From the NCBI GenBank assembly GCA_949130495.1, contig OX422214.1, positions 251,476,187-251,540,186 of the forward strand: DNA of 64,000 bases, in the 5' to 3' direction. The position numbers and the translations under genes were made by a program. A model generated the notes under the pieces. It was not told the origin of the DNA. It worked only from the letters and a program-made list of their open reading frames with translations, and ran no database searches. Source of the DNA: Sambucus nigra (lineage: Eukaryota > Streptophyta > Magnoliopsida > Dipsacales > Adoxaceae). This document shows positions 57,909-64,000 of this stretch, one piece after another (positions within the stretch are counted from its first letter, which is position 1; each line of letters opens with the position of its first letter).

Positions 57909-59160
57909 GTCCAATTCAGCAAGTGTTAAGTAGTCCAATTCAGCATGTTAAGCAGTTCTTTTGTAATGCAATTCATCAAGTTCTGTTGTAATGTAATGTC
58001 ATCTTTTGTAATGTAATGCTATCTTTTGTAATTAAGTAGTGTAATGCAATGCTATCTTTTGTAATATAATGCCATATTTTAAACAGTGTAATGTAATGCC
58101 ATCTTTTGTAATGTAATGCAATGTTTTAAGCAGTGAAATGCCATGTTTTTGTAATGCATTTCAGCACCCTATTTTAATACAATTTAGCTCTATTAAGGAG
58201 TGCTTCATTTAATGTATTTCAGCACTTTTTCGGTTTGTAATGCCATGATTTAAGAAGTACAATTCAGCACTTTTTGTAATGCAATTCAACAGTGTAATTC
58301 AGCACTTTTAAGCAGTGCAATTCAGCACTTTTTGTAATGCAATTCAGCACTTTTTATAATGCAATTCAACACTTTTTGTAATGCAATTCAGCACTCTATT
58401 TTAATGCTATTCTAATACAATTCAGCACTTTTAAGCAGTGCAATTCAGCACTTTTTGTAATGCAATTTAGCACTTTATTCTAATACAATTCAGCACTTTT
58501 AAGCAGTGCAATTCAGCACTTTTTGTAATGCAATTCAACACTTTATTCTAATACAATTCAGCACTTTTTATAATGCAATTCAACAATTTTTATAATACAA
58601 TTCATCACTTTTAAGCAGTGCAATTCAGCACTTTTTGTAATTCCATTCAACACTTTTTGTATTGCCATTTAGCACTTTTTATAATACAATTTAGCACTTT
58701 TAAGCAGTGCAATTCAACACTTTTTGGAATGCAATTCAGCACTTTATTCTAATACAATTCAACACTTTTTATAATGCAATTCAACACTTTTTATAATACA
58801 ATTCAGCACTTTTAAGCAGTGCAATTCAGCAATTTTTGTAATGCAATTCAACACTTTTTATAATGCAATTCAGTACTTTTAAGAAGTGTAATTCAGCACT
58901 TTTTGTAATGTAATTCAGCACACAATTCAGCACTTTGAAGCAGTGCAATTCAGCACGTTTTGTAATGTGATTCAGCACTTTATTCTAATACAATTCAGCA
59001 CTTTTAAGTAATGCAATTCAGCACTTTTAAGAAGTGCAATTCAGCACTTTTTGTAATGCAATTCAGCACTTTGAAGCTGTACAATTCAACACTTTTTGTA
59101 ATGCAATTCAGCACTTTATTCTAATACAATTCAGCACTTTTAAGCAGTGCAATTCAACAT
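57909..59160. repeat. 1.25-kb tandem repeat of AATTCAGCAC units inside the MULE
   Basis: Dozens of short units alternate between caattcagcacttttaagcagtg and caattcagcactttttgtaatg, about 22-24 bp each. Higher-order patterns include a cactttattctaatacaatt variant. The first 200 bp are more diverged. No protein is encoded. Confidence 0.95.
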
Positions 59161-59250
59161 TTTTAAGTTGAATTCATCACACAAGAATCTCATCCAATCT
59201 CAAAGTAAACATATTTTCATTGACATTAAAACAAAGTACATTCTAATTCA

Positions 59251-59631
59251 TTACATCCATTGTACACAAAGCATGACAACAACAACCGCGAACATCGTAC
59301 AATATAATCGCTTTTGCATATCACATCTCTCATTGAGTTTTGCAAATTCCTTCTCTAATATATCACATTTCTCATTAGCTCTTGCATTCATATCCATCTC
59401 ATTTGCAATCATTTGCTCCAATTCCTCAATTTTCATTACCAACTCGTTGTATCCGTCAACAGTTGGCTTGGGAATATCAACCCACTAAAAAAATCCGCAA
59501 GAACCAATTTTATAATTGGTACACCCCAAAAATCTTCTTCCCGGATTAGCAATTGTCTTTGATGTGCGCAATAAAGCAGGATGTCCACAATAACATGACA
59601 CATGTGAACTAGTTGAGCCACTTGATGCCAT
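59251..59631 (-). pseudogene. GRF-type zinc-finger protein with coiled coil and membrane tail, one stop codon
   Basis: ATG at 59,631 (minus). A GRF zinc finger spans about residues 8-50: SCYCGHPALLRTSKTIANPG, RRFLGCTNYKIGSCGFF, W-V-D, with the expected C-x-C-G, GRRF-x-x-C and C-G-F-F-x-W pattern. A TAG at 59,485 replaces the residue just before W-V-D; the same frame then continues to a stop at 59,251. A coiled coil follows (ELVMKIEELEQMIANEMDM to LEKEFAKLNERCDM) and a hydrophobic C-terminus (CTMFAVVVVMLCVQWM). 126 codons in all. GRF fingers bind nucleic acid. It lies within the MULE TIRs and converges on the transposase gene across the tandem repeat; its role there is unknown. Confidence 0.75.
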
Positions 59632-59699
59632 TACCTGTTGGAAAAAATGAGTTGCACATAAATTAGTTTGCATTCTCTCAACAAATGCCCCAAAACAGC

Positions 59700-59922
59700 A
59701 AAAAAAAATTGCTACTTAAAATAAAAACAAAAACTACGGCTTCAACAATTGCAAGAAAACTAGGGCTTCAACAATTGCTACAACGATTTCTTGGTTCTAA
59801 AAAAGAAAAAAAAACTAGGGCTTTTCTTTTAAGAAGAAAAAAAACGCAAATGCTCCATAGGTGAAAGAATTAAACCTATCAACTATAGATATATTTGATA
59901 AAAATAAAAACGCAAATGCTCC
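59700..59922. other. Non-coding spacer before the right TIR
   Basis: A-rich, with ggcttcaacaattgc repeated twice (59,739 and 59,764) and acgcaaatgctccatag repeated twice (59,844 and 59,910). Confidence 0.6.
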
Positions 59923-60220
59923 ATAGATTTATTATTCAACCACAAGGAAAACAATAGTACAAAACTAAGAATACTTTATCACCTGGGTTTGCAGTTTGGT
60001 TGAGCTGAAACAGGGGGGGGCATTTTTGGTTTTGCTGAGAGTCACTTTCGTAGTTTTTTTTTTGGTGAGAAAGTGTTTGTTTGTCTTGTGTGGCTTTTGT
60101 TTAATTGAGGTGGGCCCAAAGAACAACTACTGTAGCAGTTTTGTTTTCAGATTGTAGGCATTTTGTTTGCTGAATTTTTAGACCGCAAGTGAGGACCGCA
60201 AATAAGGTCCTCACCTGAGC

Positions 60221-60251
<31 letters not shown>
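59923..60251 (-). repeat. Right TIR of the MULE
   Basis: Reverse complement of 54,959-55,290, from ATAGATTTATTATTCAACCA to GGTCCTCACCTGAGCC and then (TC)n. Confidence 0.88.
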
Positions 60252-60269
<18 letters not shown>

Positions 60270-60294
60270 CGGTGGATCCAAACCCTATTTTTTC

Positions 60295-60602
60295 AAAATT
60301 ATCTTATATTTAAAGTTTCGCGCTAGCGGCATCCAATTCTTACCCCCATTGTTGGAGATTCAACATCCTTCGTCAGAGCTCCGATTTGGGGTGGGTAAGG
60401 GTGGCATGTGGTGCCGCTGGCGCGGACCTTTGAAAATAAGATACTTTTAAAATTATCTTATATTTAAAGTTTCGCGCTAGCGGCATCCAATTCTTACCCC
60501 CATTGTTGGAGATTCAACATCCTTCGTCAGAGCTCCGATTTGGGGTGGGTAAGGGTGGCATGTGGTGCCGCTGGCGCGGACCTTTGAAAATAAGATACTT
60601 TT
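60295..60602. repeat. Apparently exact 154-bp tandem duplication
   Basis: 60,295-60,448 and 60,449-60,602 read the same from aaaattatcttatatttaaa to gaaaataagatactttt by eye. Confidence 0.9.
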
Positions 60603-60818
60603 GAATAAATAGATTTTGGATCGACCGGAGTGTCATGGGGTGCCTCTGGCGCGGACCGTTGAAACTAAGATGGGATAAATGGGATCTGGATCCTCTTGAG
60701 CGCCGGTTTGGGGTGAGTAGGGGTGGAATTAGGTGTCGGTGGCGCAGAGCTTTAAAAATAGGAGCAAATATATAATGTGATAACACAGTAAATGCTATTA
60801 TTTCTAAAAATGTCATAG

Positions 60819-60964
60819 ATATAAAACTTTATTGTATACACCAGAAAATGTTACTATTTTATATCTGTGACATTTTAACAAACAATAACAAGTGTTATTG
60901 TTTGTTAAAATGTCACAGATATAAAATAGTAACATTTTCTGGTGTATACAATAAAGTTTTATAT
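60819..60964. repeat. 146-bp near-perfect palindrome
   Basis: Arms 60,819-60,890 and 60,893-60,964 (72 bp each) are perfect reverse complements with a 2-bp centre (AG). Imperfect pairing continues outward for about another 45 bp on each side. Confidence 0.95.
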
Positions 60965-61333
60965 ATATAACATTTTCACAAACAATAACATTTACTGAGT
61001 TAATGTTACACAATATATATACATACACGGTAGATCCAAACCTCTTTTTTTTTTCAAAATTACCATATTTTTAAAGGTTTACGCTAGCGGCATTCAATCC
61101 CCACCACTATCCACCCCTATTGTCGGAGCTTCAACGACTTTCATCAGAGCTATGATTTGGGTGGGTAGTAGTGGCATAGGATGCCGCTGGCGTGGACCTC
61201 TGAAATTAAGAGAATATTAGATAAATGGGGTTTGGATCCACCGGAGCTCCGATTTGAGTAGGGGTGGCATTGGGTTATGTTTATATCTATAATATTTTCA
61301 CAAACATTAACATTACTGTGTTCATATAACACA

Positions 61334-61386
<53 letters not shown>

Positions 61387-61822
61387 AACATCTTTTTTCT
61401 GATATTATCTTATTTTTAACGGTCCGCGCCAGCGGCATCCAATTCCCACCACCACCCACCCCCTTTGTCGGAGCTCCAACAACCTTCATCAGAGCTCTTA
61501 TTTGAGGTGGCATGGGATGCCGATGTAACATTTTCACAAACAATAACATTTATTATTTGTGAAAGTATTATAGATATAAACCTAACCCAATGCTGCCCCT
61601 ACTCACCCCAAACTAGAGTTCCGGTGGATCCAAACCCCATTTGTCCAATATTCTCTTATTTCCTAAGGCTCGCACCAGCGACACTCCATGTCACCCCAAA
61701 TAAGAACTCTGATGAATGTTGTTAGAGCTCCGATAATTGGGGTTGGTGGTGGTCGGGATTAGATACCGCTAGCGCGGACCGTTAAAAATACGACAATATC
61801 AGAAAAAAGAGGTTTGGATCCA

Positions 61823-61862
<40 letters not shown>

Positions 61863-62017
61863 TGTGTTATAACACAGTAAATGATACCGTTTGTGAAAAT
61901 GTTATAGATGTAAACCTAACACAATGCCACCCCTACTCACTCCAAATCGGCGCTCCCGTGGATCCAAACTCCATTTATCTAATATTCTCTTATTTTCATA
62001 GGTCTGCGCCAGAGGCA

Positions 62018-62070
<53 letters not shown>

Positions 62071-62280
62071 CTCAGTAAATGTTATTGTTTGTGAAAATGT
62101 TATATATATAAAACTATTTCCTAAATATATTAACACAGTAAGTGTTATTGTTTGTAAAAATGTCACAGATATAAAACTATTTCATTTTTTGGTGTATACA
62201 ATAAAGTTTAATATCTAAGACATTTTTACAAACAATAGCATTTACTGTGTTATCATATTATATATATATATATACACACA

Positions 62281-64000
62281 CTAGGGTATGCCCGTACCTG
62301 AAGGCACGACGCAGATTTTCTAAAGTGTACGTCAATTATTGGATCATACGTCGTATTTAGTTCGCAAGAGTAATAATACTTCGTCTTGGACCTCGTATAA
62401 TACGTCGTAATGGCACGGCGGAAATTAGACATCATTTTTTTTAATAAAAATTTGACGAATTAATCGTGTCATTAGGGGTCGGGTTTTTCACCTAACATTA
62501 ATACAATGACACGATTATAGTTTCTGAAAAATATAGTTTATACTAAAAGTTTGTCGAGTGTTTGTTAAAAAAATGATGTCAAGTTTTTTTTTTTTAATAT
62601 AACTGACGTCAACTTTTCTTATAGAGAGTTGGTCACGTGAGTGGGTTGTAAAAGATTTAGTATTTTAAATAAATCAAATTTTGTGATTATTATAAATGCA
62701 AAATAAGTACAAAAATTAAATATTGTAAAAAAAATGTAAAACATGAGACACTACACTTGAGACAACTCAATTACTCTTACAAATAGGGGCAATCTCCATA
62801 AAGATTAAAATTATGTTACATTAAATTTTTTTTATTAAAATGAACGTTAATAAAAAACTTCCTTTATTTATTTTAAAAAATGGACATTATTTTAATCCAA
62901 AAACAATTTGATTACCTATATTAAACAAAAGAATTGGAAATAAGTTGTAATAAAAATTCAACGAATTAATTGTCTCATTAGGGGTGGAGTTTTTCACCTA
63001 ACAATAATACAATGACACGATTAATTCATAATTTTACTTGTATAAATCGTGTCAAATAGTATTTTAATGGGTGTGAAAAATTATAAGTCACGTTATTCTT
63101 GTCATGCATTGAAATCTAAAAAACATTAGTGATGTATTAAAGACAATTTAATTTCTTACAAAAAAATACATTTTTTAAAAAAAGTTATGTTTTATAAAAA
63201 AAAATTATAAAACAAAGTATAAAAAAATACATTTTTTTTAAAAGTTATGTTTCATAAAAATTATTAAAACAAAGTTTTGTAAAAAATATAGTTCATACAA
63301 AATTTCGTCAAGAGTTTATAAAAAATGATATCAATTTTGTTTTTTAATATAACTAACACCAAAATGATGACTAACTCAAAATTGAAAAAATATTAGAGTG
63401 ACCCACATTTGGAACTTAAAATCCAAACTTATTGACATGGCACTGCCATCTCATCAACCTCATCGGCCACAAACTCATAAATTCATTTGAGAACAAAAAA
63501 ATAGGTAGCATTTTCTATAATAAAAAAATTATACAACACAAATAGTAAAAAAAAACTCAGAAAAGCACCTATATACACCGTTGACACAAATGATTTTTTT
63601 TAAAATAGTACAATAAATTTTTATGGATTCCCTCAAATGTTTAAATATCACACAATTTTTTTTTTGCTATTTTAAAAAAATAGTTCGCGTCAGCGAAACA
63701 TATAGATGTTCGATAATCTATACATAACGCTAACGCGCACCAGTAATATGTATAAGTGCTCCGACCACCAATACATACCGTTGGTGCGGACCAACATATT
63801 AGAAAAAATGATCCACATCAGTGGTATGTATAGACGATCCGCGCCAGCGGTATGTATAAAAAAAAATTATTCTCTTATTTTTTAATTATTTTTAACTCAT
63901 TTAGTCACTCAAATACCCATTTATTTAATATTTTTTTGTTTTTAAAAGTCAGTACCAACAACACCCCTAATTTTGAAACTTATTTTTTTTTTATTTTACA
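62281..64000. other. Gene-free end of window with two diverged direct copies
   Basis: A segment at 62,440-62,640 recurs at 62,955-63,365 (cgaattaatcgtgtcattaggggt, gtttttcacctaaca, caatgacacgatta, then tttgtcgagtgtttgttaaaa). Each copy has inverted taatcgtgtcatt / aatgacacgatta arms. At 63,680-63,860 there are repeats of cgcgccagcggtatgtata-like words. No coding signal. Confidence 0.6.

Larger units (their letters stand above)
54959..60251 (+). mobile_element. MULE (Mutator-like element) with long terminal inverted repeats, 5.3 kb
   Basis: Terminal inverted repeats of about 330 bp (54,959-55,290 and 59,923-60,251) flank a FAR1/MULE/SWIM transposase gene, a tandem repeat and a convergent GRF zinc-finger ORF. 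Both ends are capped by mirror-image (TA)n(GA)n runs, which hide any 9-bp target duplication. Long inverted repeats and a transposase with this domain order define autonomous-type MULEs. The two premature stops make this copy probably dependent. Confidence 0.88.
60270..62280. mobile_element. Nested or tandem array of inverted-repeat MITEs joined by (TA)n
   Basis: Units begin CGGTGGATCCAAACC after (TA)n and end GGTTTGGATCCACCG before (TA)n. Inside are inverted tccgcgccagcggcatcc / ggatgccgctggcgcgga words around a gatttggggtgggta centre. A second family (acagtaaatgttattgtttgtgaaaatgttat) is interleaved. (TA)n spacers lie at about 61,332-61,383, 61,834-61,860, 62,022-62,066 and 62,258-62,272. 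No genes. Confidence 0.7.

Noticed and set aside
57909..59160. CRISPR-like regular repeat array
   Set aside because: Units are contiguous with no unique spacers, and the genome is plant nuclear. It is a tandem repeat inside a MULE.
62273..62310. Helitron-like start (ctagggtatgcccgtacc)
   Set aside because: Resembles words seen near some plant Helitrons, but no TC start, no CTRR end and no 3' hairpin could be paired with it.

Overview
This is plant nuclear DNA: AT-rich, intron-bearing, packed with nested LTR retrotransposons (tRNA-iMet primer-binding sites), CACTA, MULE and hAT-like elements and MITEs. One host gene is convincing, a CYP71-clan cytochrome P450 that looks CYP92-like, which with the retroelement lineages suggests a eudicot. 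The species cannot be named from the sequence. No bacterial, organellar, CRISPR or tRNA/rRNA features were seen.

Layout. 1-6,096: 5' part of a minus-strand Tat/Ogre-type Ty3/gypsy element (gypsy A: LTR, PBS, decayed gag and protease), inserted in the gag of an older minus-strand gypsy element (gypsy B, 6,097-8,534). A 9.9-kb non-coding element of LARD type (8,535-18,467; LTRs of about 2.99 kb; TSD ACCTG) sits in the LTR of gypsy B. 18.5-22.1 kb holds a decayed trihelix/NAM-like pseudogene and AT-rich sequence. 22,149-27,090 is a degenerate CACTA element with TNP2- and TNP1-like remnants.

28,448-47,477 (minus) is the P450 gene. Exon 1 (46,575-47,477) and exon 2 (28,448-29,071) join in phase 0 to a 508-codon open frame, but they are separated by a 17.5-kb intron. 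The intron holds an LTR fragment of the LARD family split by a solo LTR (TSD TCAAT), a small CACTA-like element, a 5'-truncated gypsy element (gypsy D), a hAT-like insert, a 7.1-kb gag-only copia-like element (TSD TTAGT) and a fold-back MITE near the splice donor. The I-helix acidic residue of the P450 is replaced by Thr.

48-54 kb holds MITEs, a duplicated DNA-transposon segment, an RNase H-like remnant and a minus-strand copia gag split by two hAT-type insertions. 54,959-60,251 is a nearly complete MULE with terminal inverted repeats of about 330 bp. It carries a FAR1/MULE/SWIM transposase with two premature stops, a 1.25-kb tandem repeat and a convergent GRF-zinc-finger ORF. 60.3-64 kb is an array of short inverted-repeat elements, including a 146-bp near-perfect palindrome.

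Most unusual signal: the LARD LTRs, and again the element's interior, carry arrays of short stem-loops. The loop is conserved (core GGTCGATG...TTCCGAA, about 18-21 nt) while the stem sequence changes from unit to unit and stays complementary. The gag-only element carries a different palindrome array in its LTRs. The best coding novelty is the MULE with its GRF partner ORF.
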